NCBI RefSeq assembly: GCF_014851395.1
Contig: NW_024041039.1
Coordinates: forward strand, 4,492,112 to 4,556,111
Direction: 5' to 3'
Source: Micropterus salmoides
Lineage: Eukaryota > Chordata > Actinopteri > Centrarchiformes > Centrarchidae
Length of the DNA stretch: 64,000 nucleotides
Shown: piece by piece, positions 11,650-21,680 of the stretch
Layout of the letters: each line of letters starts with the position of its first letter
Numbering within the stretch: the stretch's first letter is position 1
Notes under the pieces: generated by a model
What the model was told of the DNA's origin: nothing
The model's database searches: none
The model's input: only the letters and a program-made list of their open reading frames with translations
Made by a program: the position numbers and the translations under genes

Positions 11650-12540
11650 TTCCCGGGAAACAAGCCAACTCTAAAATTACTCTCTGGGCGCTCCTCTTCC
11701 TCTCTCTCCTCCCGCATTTCCTTCTTTGCTTCGTCTTCCTATAGAACCTTTTTTATTTCCCTGTTACTTCCTCCAAACTTCTGTCCTTCCTTCATTTTCT
11801 CTTCTGTCTTGTCTGTCCTTTTGTACTTTTGCCCACTCTTCTTTTCTTTCATCCTTTCCCTCTATATCCATCCTATTCTGTCCTTGCATCCATCCTTCCT
11901 CCTCGTCTTTGTACTTTACCTCCATCTTTCTATCTTTTTATTCAGTTCTCTCTCTTTTCTGTCTTCATACCTCCACCTCTTCACTTTCTTCCCCCGATCT
12001 TTCCATTCTTACATGTACCATCCTGTTCTGTCTTTATCTCTCTTCTTTCCTCTCATCCCTCCTTACCTTCTCCTTCTGACCTCTCACTTCCTCTTCGTCA
12101 TTTCAATCATCTCATCTAGTCTTTTTTCTCCTTCTTCCTTTCTTTTTTTTCTCTCATCCCATCCCCTCATATGCCGAAACTATTAGCTTCCTGTTCTCAC
12201 TTCTTTCCTTCTGGCTTCTATTTACTTCCTTGCTTTCTTTGTCTTTCTGCTCTACTCTTCATCCTCGATTTATCCATCCCCCTCTCTCCTCTTATCTCTT
12301 CTGCTGCTCTTAAGCTTGTCCTTCCTGTTGTTTTACTATATTCATACATCCTTAATCTCTCCTCCTTCGCTCCTTCTATCTGTATCCATCTGTCCTCCTC
12401 CTTGCATACTTCTATCTCCTCCCCTCCTTCCTTCCTTCTTTTTTCGTACTTCTCAACTCCCTACACCTTCATCCATCCTCTCTACCCACCTTCCTGTGCC
12501 GCCCCTCTTGTCCTCCTTCTATCCTTTCTCTCATTCAGAG
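11650..12540 (+). repeat. Long poly-pyrimidine (CT-rich) tract
   Basis: About 890 bp is dominated by C and T on the + strand, with imperfect 'ccttcctc' and 'tccat' words. The Ser/Leu/Phe-rich frames here (up to 191 codons in several overlapping phases) come from composition alone. Confidence 0.85.
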
Positions 12541-12926
12541 TTGAACAGTAAAAGCCGCTCTGGCAGCGAATCCGCTCCACTATAAAAACTTGTGACATTG
12601 AGACGTCTGGAACTATTTTAAGCTTCAGTTTTTACTTCCTGGAACTGAATGAAATCACTGAACACCGGCAGCCAAAAACTCTGCCTCCTGCCAAAACTAT
12701 TTATACCTTTTAATTTATCAAATGAACCATAGTGTTTTAGGAAAGTGCTATAAATAATAAGTTTTATATCTCTACTGTAAATGGCCTCCTTGGGCAAAGA
12801 ATGTGACAAATAGATATCAAGAATCAAACATGGTTTTTTTAAGTGAGAGCTTCTGTTTAAAGTGTTCACATATTTCAGGTAAAACATGAGGATCTGTTAC
12901 CAAGGTTGTACAAGACCCCATTTACA
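12541..12926. other. Non-coding, nothing recognised
   Basis: Unique AT-rich sequence. A minus-strand frame at 12618-12887 has no recognisable domain. Confidence 0.6.
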
Positions 12927-13140
12927 GTTAAAATCAGAATCAAGCTTTATTGCCAAGTAGTTTTTACACGTACGGGGAATTTGCTTTGGTGAGAAGGTGC
13001 TACACGTAGACAAACATACAGTTGACATAAATAAATGTAGAAAATATAAATATGTTATAGACAATGCAACTTATATAAGAAATAAAATTGCAGAGAAAAG
13101 AACAAGCTCGAGCAGATAATAAATAACCAACAGCCAAAGA
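12927..13140 (-). mobile_element. LINE (L2/Rex-type) 3' tail
   Basis: The phrase 'aatcagaatcaagctttatt' followed by 'gccaagtag' and 'ggggaatttgctttggtg' is a very common fish LINE 3' end; read on the minus strand it gives 'ggcaataaagcttgattctg'. Only the non-coding tail remains. The exact clade is uncertain. Confidence 0.6.
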
Positions 13141-13741
13141 TCAGTCTACTGGAAGAACTACAAACTTTAGATTTGGGGAAAGTTATTTGGTTGGTTATGA
13201 CGCTCTCCACTGTGATTTAACATTTATTGCACAGGATGTTTTGGACATCAACCCCTAAAACCCTGTTAATATGACCTCAGAATCGTTTGTTCATGTTTGC
13301 CTTTTGTGTGCAACATGAAAAACCTCCTCCCTTCTGAGGTGCGTTTTATTTGCACATTAAAATCCAAAAGAAACGTCTCCTCATCAGCTTAAAAGGACTA
13401 GTTTGCATCACTAATTTGCTTTACTGACCTCAGCTCCGTCCTTTCTCTTCTTAACATCCACTTTTTCAGACTCGTCTGAGAAAATAATTGAACCAGTTCA
13501 CCGTCACTTTCTGCTGCTCGGACAGTCAAAAACTCGCTACGCACCTCCTGATTCCTTAAGGAGTTACGCTGTTATAACAGCAACTGTCACGTAGATGTTT
13601 TGTATAGAACGATGAGAGGCAGTAGCCAAGCATTCAGGTATATATGCATATAGGGAAACAATGGGTAAGAGAACTGCTTGTTTTTATTTCTATTTACCTC
13701 ATTTAAAACATTTTTATATTTCCCTGTTGCTTTTATGGTTT
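13141..13741. other. Non-coding, nothing recognised
   Basis: AT-rich unique sequence without long frames, repeats or RNA gene signals that I can support. Confidence 0.6.
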
Positions 13742-13917
13742 ACGTTTACATTTAGCGGACGCTTTTATCCAAAGCGACTTACAATTGCTATACATGTCAG
13801 CTATTTATAGAGCAACTAGGGGGTTAAGTGTCTTGCTCAGGGACACATTGGTGGATGTCTCACAGTGGGAATCGAACCCAGGTCTCCCACACCAAAGGCA
13901 AGCATCTTACCCCATGA
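13742..13917 (-). mobile_element. tRNA-derived SINE with conserved central domain
   Basis: On the minus strand it begins with a tRNA-like head whose B box is GGTTCGATTCC (+ strand 13869-13879), followed by 'cactgtgagacatccaccaa', 'ccctgagcaagacacttaac' and the hallmark 'GTCGCTTTGGATAAAAGCGT'. This order of parts is typical of fish SINEs sharing a conserved central domain. The copy appears nearly full-length. Confidence 0.8.
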
Positions 13918-13919
13918 AT

Positions 13920-13978
13920 TAAAAGCAATTTGAATTACGTCGTTGTTGAAATGTGCTTTACAAATAAACTTGCCTTAC
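13920..13978 (+). mobile_element. Retroelement tail fragment
   Basis: The string 'gaaatgtgctttacaaataa' followed by 'acttgcctta' matches a common fish retroelement 3' tail (from memory). It abuts the SINE at 13742-13917. Confidence 0.4.
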
Positions 13979-15785
13979 TAGAACACAACTGTTGCTGCTC
14001 CTAACTTACCAATACTACATCCAGCCACTCGTACTGTTAACGTTGATAATTCTGCTATAACTGTTATTACTGCTGGTGCTGTTGCTTTTCATGTGTCCAC
14101 TCTGAGCTTTTTGCTTCACTCTCTCGTTTTCTGCCCCCGTCTTCTCCTTCTGAGGATGAACAGAACTGAAAACACACACACACACACAGCCTGTTCGTCC
14201 CTTCCAGTGAAATAGTTGAATTAAGACCATCTGCTTCCCTTTCCCTCGGCTTCTCTCTCGCCAGCACACACACACTCTCCCGCAGGCTTGTATTGTGCTG
14301 CAGTTAATAAAGTGTGTTCTGGTTTGTGTGTGGATCAGACCAACAGATAAGGACTGGACACTGATAAGGACTGCAGTAACTCTCTCTGCTCTGCAGACTC
14401 GCTTGTGTTTAGGACACCGCATGGCTTGAGCCACTGTTTTCAGTCCATAGATCGTTGCTTTTGTTTTCAGAATTCCGATTTTCCCATTAGATCAGGCTAA
14501 CACGAACACGAAGTCGGACTAAATGAATGAAGTGAAAAGAAACAGTCTTATCATCATGTTTATGTTAGTACTGTACTATTATTTCTATGATGTAACAGTT
14601 TATAGAACCAGGGAAGTCACTGCACCTGTCTCATATTCACCAAGAAATAGTTCCAGCAGGTTCCCGTTAATTGTGGTTTTTTTATTTCTGTTGTACACGA
14701 CAAACAAATGAAATAAAACGTGTTAATCAGTGAGTTTTAGTGGTGCTGGTAGGTGTATTTTGAACTTTGCACAGACCAAGGCTAGCTGTCTCCCCCTGCT
14801 TCCTGTCTTTATGCTAAGCTAACCGTACCTTGACTTAACACACAGGCATGCGATGGCTTTACATCTTCTCAAATGAGGTTCCTTTAACAATGTTATCATA
14901 ACTGAAATGATGGGCAAAACTCCAACAACAAACTCAAGTTATAAAACAGTAATAAACCATAATTTTACTTTTAAAGAGTAGCCAACACCAGACTGAAAAG
15001 CTTTTGTTTTGTTGCCCTCTCTGGTAGAAAGTGTCCTGCCCTGTTTTACCTTAGTAATTCTGGTTGTGGTAAGAAGTGGCTTTGGTGTACCTTTAACCAC
15101 ACCCAGCAGTGAGGTCACTGGGTCCTGGAGGACATCTGTACATCTCTGCAGTACGTTGAACCAGGTATTAAGATAAATCGATGTTAATAATTAAAATGTT
15201 TTCTTCACCTTATCCTATAGTCTTATTTAGCCCTAAACATATCGCAACCTTAAACAGTGTTTAAATGTCCAAACCTGAAAGGGTAAAAACTCCTAAAGCA
15301 TTTGAATTAGAACAACTTTCATCCTGGACTCTTAACAATGCTCAACAAACATACACACCAACCAATGGGGTATTCAGTCCCTTGGATATGGATGACTTGA
15401 GTTTATGGTCATGCCTCCTCACTCACACAAGCAGGTGAGGTTGTGCCAACAATCACCCCTATCTAGTTGCCTATCTTTGACCGTACCTTAACCAGAGTTT
15501 ATTTGCCATGTTCACAACCTTTTCTGAACCTTAATGATCCCCTCCAGACATGTTTTAAGACATAAGGAGTGAGTAATAATTTGTGTCTGATATGATTTTT
15601 CTACAATAAACCCCTAAATTACTTCATTATCAATCCTTATAAATGGCATCTACTCCTTCTAACTCATTGAAAAAATCTGGAATCTGTGAATATGCAAAAT
15701 GTTTTTTATTTCAAATGTTTAACTACTGGAAACAAGATGTCTCCTACTTCACTGTGATTGGCTTTCAAAATGGTTGCGGTGTCAT
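13979..15785. other. Non-coding, mostly unique
   Basis: No gene is supported. There is a (CA)n at about 14171-14188 and a dispersed-repeat fragment at 14768-14850. Confidence 0.65.
14768..14850 (+). repeat. Dispersed 'mountain-of-GCTAA' fish repeat fragment
   Basis: 'aggctagctgtctccccctg' and 'tctttatgctaagctaaccg' follow a repeat seen widely in teleost genomes (from memory). A second fragment in the opposite orientation is at 62417-62480. Confidence 0.5.
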
Positions 15786-16373
15786 TAGGGATGCACCAAA
15801 TGTTCGGCCACCGAAATTAATCGGCCGAAAATAGCAAAAAAAAGCACTTTCGGTGTTCGGCATAATACGTCAAAATTTTACAGAACAATTACGTTGACAT
15901 GTCGTCAATGTGGAGGCATTTTAAAGTGTCAGAGAAAGATTCAAAAATCGCCGTTTGCAGACACAGTTCACACTGTTCTGCTGAATCGTCTCCGAGCACA
16001 TCCACTCCATCTGAGGCTGACGTCTCGAGTGTTACAACATTATTTATCAAACTGGGTCGGACTGGATGAATTTAGCGCGAGGAGGATACACATGTGACAA
16101 CGTCCGGTTTTCAAAATACAGGGTGGAAATAAGATTAATTGGATTATATTCACAGAGAGTATAAATCATGAGATGTAATTTGCTTTACTGGACCCTCTGG
16201 GGTCTCGGACCCACCCACCATAGTCTCTGCACTTCCTGTGGGAAAGTAAAAAAGCACATTTTGATTTAAGACATTTAAGACAAAATAAATGGAAAAAAAC
16301 CTTGTTTGGTGAAAGTTTCTCATTATATTCGGTTTCAGCTTCGGCCAAGAATTTTCATTTCAGTGCATCCCTA
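15786..16373 (+). mobile_element. hAT element with terminal repeats and 8-bp TSD
   Basis: The 588-bp element starts TAGGGATGCACCAAATG and ends CAGTGCATCCCTA; its ends are inverted repeats. Flanks are GGTGTCAT (15778-15785) and GGTTTCAT (16374-16381), a 7-of-8 match to an 8-bp hAT target duplication. The 5' part encodes a BED-finger remnant. The middle (about 16095-16240) is the body of a different small element ending 'cttcctgtgggaaa', also found at 7562-7765 and 37620-37760. It is a decayed non-autonomous copy. Confidence 0.85.
15899..16069 (+). pseudogene. hAT transposase N-terminus, BED-finger remnant
   Basis: A 56-codon frame from ATG 15899 to TGA 16067-16069 begins MSSMWRHFKVSEKDSKIAVC. 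The W-x-H-F and V-C spacing is that of the BED zinc finger that opens many hAT transposases. Only the first half is present: after the first cysteine the expected second cysteine and His pair are scrambled into a Ser-rich stretch, and the catalytic hAT domain is absent. It lies inside the hAT element at 15786-16373, and a worse-preserved copy lies at about 7885-7985 on the minus strand. It has no likely function. Confidence 0.6.
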
Positions 16374-16829
16374 GGTTTCATAACATCCTGCTCACATGTA
16401 CACCTGAGAGGTGAGCACAGAGAAACTTTCCCCTTCAGCAGATGTACGTGAAAACAGCTCTCTAGTGTCAAACTGCACAGCGGAGCTCAAACTTCCAAAT
16501 GAAGTTAACAGTAAGCAACACAGTTTTAAGTGGAGGAGGACTTACCCTGTATTAGCCATAAAAAAGGGTTGTTATTGAATATAATCCAGGGATTTTCAGA
16601 TCTGTTGAATATTAACTTTTTGCGTGATGACAGGGTGGTGTGTTCAGCAGCCATGTCTGACCTCGGCCTGCACGAGCTTCCAGAGGATTTTCTGGTGTGA
16701 GACAACACATGAAACGCTCTCACAGTGTGTCTGGAAACCTTTCTGCCTCTAAATCAGTGCTGAAAGTTTAATATGAGCCACCGTGACTTTCTGCTGCTCC
16801 AGCTCCACATTTAAAAGAAGATGATTTGG

Positions 16830-17130
16830 ACCCTGACGGCTTATAATTAATTAACATCCACCTTCTCTTGCCTCAGTCTCTTCCACTTTTCAGTTCTCAA
16901 CTCCCTCGCTCTTTCTTTCTTCTTGATGCTCCTCCTTTCCTCTTCTCCTCTTTCCATCCCTCTCTCCTCCCATCACCGGTGGCATTCAGCCGTTTCCCAT
17001 CCGAAGTAATGTTCATCTCGGCAACTTAATTACGCTTAAATGGGAATCGGCTGAGGACGGAGAGTTGGAAGGAGGGATGGAGGGAGGATATGAAACCAGA
17101 GGGATGGAGGAGAGTAGCAAACGCATTTGA
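16830..17130. other. Possible conserved non-coding block with hairpin
   Basis: It contains an imperfect inverted repeat: CAGCCGTTTCCCAT at 16987-17000 and ATGGGAATCGGCTG at 17040-17053 pair at 13 of 14 positions around a 39-base loop containing 'acttaattacgcttaaa'. The homeodomain-like TAATTA/TTAATTA content and complex sequence suggest a regulatory element, but this is only inference. Confidence 0.35.
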
Positions 17131-19239
17131 TACTTTGAGGATGAAAAGATCTTGTAGAAAGTTCTGGAAATAATCTTTTTCTCTCTTCATCCATGAGAAT
17201 TCCTCTCTATTGATCCCTCACTCTCCTCCCCCTCCCTCTCTTTGTCTTACTTCATCAATCCTTTCCCTTGCATCACCCGTCTCTCTTTCTTGTCAGACAG
17301 TTGGTCAGAGTTCATTAATTTTTACTGCCGAGGTAGTTTCCTCTGTGGGCTGTGAGTAGGGATCGGTTTCTACAGTTACCGGGCTGTAATAAGAGGTGAA
17401 AGAGGTGAAAAGATGACTGCAGCTCACTCACTAAGTGCCGCCATTTGAGCTGAATTACACACAAATTTGCAATCAAACGTTGTATCAGGAACGCATCAGG
17501 AGTCAGTGATCACTCTCGAATGCTTCTGACTCATTAGGAAATTCGTCCTTATCTTGTCTACTTCAGTGTTTTGACTGAGACACTTTGTCTGTCAGGATTA
17601 GAGGTTCAACTTCCTGTCCCGAACAAGGCATGAGAGCTGCATCCTTTTTAAGCCTGTTTAATCCTATCAACGATTTTTAGTTACAGTTTAGTTAGTTGGT
17701 TTAGCTTAGTTAGTCCCCTGAGGCTAAAGTTTTTTTTTAAATAGTCCGATGGATCAGTAACAAAATGGTAATTTCACAGTTAGAAACAGAAAGAAACAAA
17801 TCAAGTCTGTTCAATTCTGCTGGAATGGAAACACAATCAAGAGCCGAGAACATCCAAAATAGGCTCCACCTGAAATCCTTCAGTCCTAAATGAATCTTGT
17901 GTTCCAGCCTTGTATCTCTTGGAATTACGTTTGTATTGGCCACATCTGCAGTGATTTATGTCCAGTACAAGTGTTCTGAACCAATTCAAGACCCAGTGTG
18001 TCCTCTGTCCTATGTGACGAAGTGAAAATGTGATGAGTTTATGGTCACTAGTTTCAAGTCTTCTTCAACACAGCATGATGTTCATTTAGTAAATTATGGT
18101 TCCATTTAGAGGAAAATAGACGTTAAACCAGGGGATGCTTTAGGTTGTGCCATCTTGTGATTGACAAGCCACAATCACTCGTGGCGACTCGTATCCACTA
18201 CTCTGTGTACATTTGACCAGCGGCGTTGGAAAAGCTTATTAGGAGTTGGCGGTATATTTTACACTACTAGCTAGCGCCACCATTTCTTCCAAACACGGTC
18301 AAGTTCCAGTCACGTCGGGTTCTAAAAAAAACAAGATAGCGACAGCCAATATCCCAAACATCAGGCTTCGAAGCAAAGCAGGAGTCCACAAACCAACCTT
18401 TGCATGGCACACATCTCCACACAAAGCACACATCCAACGCCAAGCATCTAAAGGACATCTAAATCGCTCTGTAATCACAGTACATGGCTGCAGTTATTGC
18501 CTTCCCGAAATCTCTACTCTCATCCTACACCTCAGTCCGACCACTCTAAAGAAAGCTCCAGCTAAACTACCACTAAACTCAGCTATTAGCCGACTAATAA
18601 TAATAACAACAAACGCACCGATATACCGTTACAGTTACAACCGCTGACCTACTTCTGCCGTTGTTTTCAGTCCAAAAACAGCAGTTCTGTGTGTGAAAAT
18701 ATCGCATAGGCCGCCATCTTGCTATTGCGCAATCCCTTTCGTTTCTGTCGTCAAAATGAAGGAGAGAAGAAGTGCTGTCTTTATCGTCGTCTACTGGCCG
18801 ACTCATAGGAGTTACACAGACAACCAAACGATTCGTCTGCTCAATACGCAGAGAAAGAGCCCTGTAGGATGTTCTGTTCTCAAGTTGTGGGCCTGTGAAG
18901 CACGGGAGTGCTTTTGGTCATAGGAATGTTGATCAGTATTCGCTGTTTTTATCAATATTTCAATATTTTGGAAGCTTTATGTTATTTGGAACGCGGTTGT
19001 ATGGACAGAAATAGTGTTTTGAAGAAAACCCCCAATTAAAGTGAAGATATGAACAGTAAATATGGCCGAAACAGGAACATTCGCCTGGGATATTTTTGAA
19101 AAACAGTTTCAAAGGTGATCAAAGGATATAGGCCTAATGGTTGAGGAGTTATTACTGATTTATTTTGCATTTTGTTTATGATATTTTAGGTGTTTTTTCT
19201 TGGAAGTAGCTATGATATCCAGCCAGCCTTGTTAAAGAA

Positions 19240-19345
19240 ACCAGGTGCAAGGATTGTCATGAAATTATCTATAGTTATTATTGGTCCATTGAGGTTGAAT
19301 AACATTGAAGTCACCCCTGACTTTTCATGTAGCACCACCATCAGG
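19240..19345 (+). repeat. Fragment of a dispersed fish repeat
   Basis: 'ggattgtcatgaaattat' followed 70 bases later by 'cccctgacttttcatgtagc' and 'accaccatcagg' fits a common teleost repeat (from memory); another part of that family is at 5855-5960. Confidence 0.5.
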
Positions 19346-20221
19346 ATAATATTTCGTAAGAGCAGCTGGTTGTGAAATCTCCATGTCATGTTCCTGCTCA
19401 CCAGAGAATTAAACTTATTTTGCAGAAATGCTAAAAAACACACAACAAAGTTTCCATTGTCGACAGCGCCGGTATAGAAATACATTAAAATACACATTGA
19501 AATTCCAACACACACACACATATATCCACAGACTGAGCCCTGCAGTGCAGTTATTATGTGTGGTGACAGTGTGACAGAGAATAATGGAGACATGTGGCCT
19601 TGTTCACCTCTGTGTCTGTTAAATTAATGACTAACAGCTTCACACTAAACTCCTGCAGCTCACTCTGTCTCATGTTACAGCCCAGACAAATTAACAGCAG
19701 ATTAACACCGAGGAGAGCAGCAGTCTGTCTGCCCACTTCATCTGCTTCAACCAGCCAGTGTCTCAAACACCACTGATAGACAATAGTATTTAGCATCATA
19801 AACTCTGGCAGTTTTCAAACAAAGTAGCATGTCTTCAGCGTTTCATTGTCCGCTAACGTTAAATGACTTGCCCACAGAGATTCAGCTCACTTCTAGTTCA
19901 CAAAGTAAACAAAGTGTTGTTGTGATGTTAGCTATAGTAGCAGGAGAGTTGTTTGGAGCTGGTGTGCCGGTTCTGGGACCCACAGCCTAGCGAGCGTTAA
20001 GGTACTTTACTCACCGTTTCATGGTTCATTCTGTATCCTGTCATGGTACTGGATTTTCCAGAATCGCAAACACGAACGAAGCACCCTCCTTTTTAATGGA
20101 AGATAAATATGATAATGGATAAAATGAGCAAAGAATATTTTTGGTTTTATGTTTGAGTGGAACCACTCCATTAAATCTGATTCTAGATTCTCTGAATGCC
20201 TGCTTTAATAAAATTATACCA

Positions 20222-20699
20222 GTACCAGTTAGTAGTGTTGTAGTACTCTTGGTCTTAAGACCAAGACCGGTCTCAAGACCTCTTTTTGATGGGACATGGG
20301 ATTTTATTTCAAGACTATAACTTTGGAAATATCAATAAATTGCTTTTGCATTGTCTGATTTATTTGTTAACATCCTAACTTTGATTGGATGTAAAACTTA
20401 TTGCTTCAAATGCAACCAATAACGCCCCCCTTCAGAGACGCACTCCGTGAAAGTGAATGGGGGAGACGGAAGAAAAGATGCGTCTGTCTGGGAGCAGGAG
20501 GATATGTCTGCAAAATCTTTGTAATAATATTTAGTTATTTAAACCATAAAGAATTAATCTGTCAAACAGCGTCCAGAAGAAAACACACACAGCCTTACGT
20601 AATATAACAAATGATTAATAAATGTTTGAGTTAATTCATTTGAATCACAAATTAATTGGCTCTTATTTTTCTATTAATATATAATATATATATATATAT
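20222..20699. other. Palindromic 'ggtctt/aagacc' repeat start, then AT-rich
   Basis: 'gtagtgttgtagtactcttg' followed by 'gtcttaagaccaagaccggt' at 20231-20275 is a palindromic repeat terminus seen in fish, related in wording to the minisatellite at 21285-21680. The rest is AT-rich with a (TA)n at about 20680-20700. Confidence 0.45.
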
Positions 20700-20967
20700 T
20701 AATATAACTAGATATTTATTTTGTTAAGGAAAAGGAATAGGAAAAGGAATTTTTTAAATTTAACTCGACTTGATTTTATCATAATGTTTTGAATATCTAC
20801 CTCAGATTGTGAAGTGTTGAAGTGTCCACTGTTTGGCATCAATAGTTTAAAACCACAATTATCATCTGCATTTGAAAGAAATAATTATTTGACATTTATC
20901 GTGTTAATTATCGATATGACATTTTTTTTTATCGTGAAAACATTTTTGGCCAAATCGCCCAGCTCTA
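20700..20967 (-). mobile_element. Diverged copy of the 2648-3055 hAT-type element
   Basis: It shares 'agatatttattttgtta', 'gattttatcataatgttttg', 'ctacctcagatt' and the terminal 'catttttggccaaatcgccc agctcta' with the intact copy. The left terminal repeat is not visible, so it is truncated. Confidence 0.6.
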
Positions 20968-21115
20968 GTGTTCAGTGGATGGTCAGAATGGAAAAGGAGT
21001 GTACGTTGATTTCAGCTCTTAGTGTTTGTATGTGAGTGTTTAATGGGAATGTGGATCTTTCAGGTCAATCTGAGAAGCACCTCCGATCTCGTTCCGCATT
21101 TTATTGTGTGTCATG

Positions 21116-21263
21116 TAGGGCTGGATGATATGGCCAAAATGTTATCATGATAAGATAACCATCTTAATAAAAAATGAAGTCCTAATTATGATTATGATTC
21201 AAGTTACTGTTATTGAAAAAAAAAATATTGCGATAATTATTACTGTTTTATTGTCCAGCCCTA
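21116..21263 (+). mobile_element. 148-bp miniature inverted-repeat element
   Basis: The left end is TAGGGCTGGATGATATGG and the right end ATTGTCCAGCCCTA, which are inverted repeats. Flanks GTGTCATG (21108-21115) and GTTTCATG (21264-21271) agree at 7 of 8 bases, as for a hAT insertion. The termini resemble those of the element at 2648-3055, so they are probably mobilised by the same type of transposase. Confidence 0.8.
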
Positions 21264-21284
21264 GTTTCATGTAATGTTGGGAAC

Positions 21285-21680
21285 TGGTCTTGGTCTTGAT
21301 TCGGTCTCGCCCTCCCTCGGTCTTGGTCTCAACTTGGTCTCAGCCACTAAAAGTCTTGGTCTTGTCTCGGTCTCGATAAACTCTGGTCTTGGTCTTGATT
21401 CTGGTCGCCCTCCCTCGGTCTTGGTCTCAACTTGGTCTCAGCCACTAAAAGTCTTGGTCTTGTCTCGGTCTCGATAAACTCTGGTCTTGGTCTTGATTCT
21501 GGTCGCCCTCCCTCGGTCTTGGTCTCAACTTGGTCTCAGCCACTAAAAGTCTTGGTCTTGTCTCGGTCTCGATAAACTCTGGTCTTGGTCTTGATTCGGT
21601 CTCGCCCTCCCTCGGTCTTGGTCTCAACTTGGTCTCAGCCACTAAAAGTCTTGGTCTTGACTTGGTCTCGGTTTGGGCGG
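21285..21680. repeat. ~99-bp minisatellite, four copies
   Basis: Units begin with GGTCTTGGTCTTGATT at about 21285, 21384, 21483 and 21581. Each also contains the smaller words 'ggtctcaacttggtctcagc' and 'cactaaaagtcttgg', so the unit is itself built from degenerate 'ggtctt/ggtctc' motifs. The frames in it on both strands are artefacts. Confidence 0.92.

Larger units (their letters stand above)
16374..20221. other. Non-coding, mostly unique
   Basis: No gene is supported. It includes the possible conserved block and hairpin at 16830-17130, CT-rich patches at 16860-16980 and 17190-17300, and a dispersed-repeat fragment at 19240-19345. The 133-codon + frame at 18246-18647 overlaps minus-strand frames and shows no domain. 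Confidence 0.65.

Noticed and set aside
11611..12585. Several overlapping + frames up to 191 codons, resembling membrane proteins
   Set aside because: They overlap in different phases in a pyrimidine tract; their hydrophobic look is compositional.
12540..12585. Possible terminal exon after 'ctctcattcag'
   Set aside because: Only a dozen or so codons, preceded by 890 bp of pyrimidines, so the acceptor is uninformative.
13742..13917. tRNA gene suggested by a perfect B box
   Set aside because: The body has the fish SINE central domain and no complete cloverleaf; the same applies to 688-780, 9632-9695 and 27911-28086.
18246..18647. 133-codon + frame
   Set aside because: No recognisable domain, overlapping frames on the other strand, no splice or start context.
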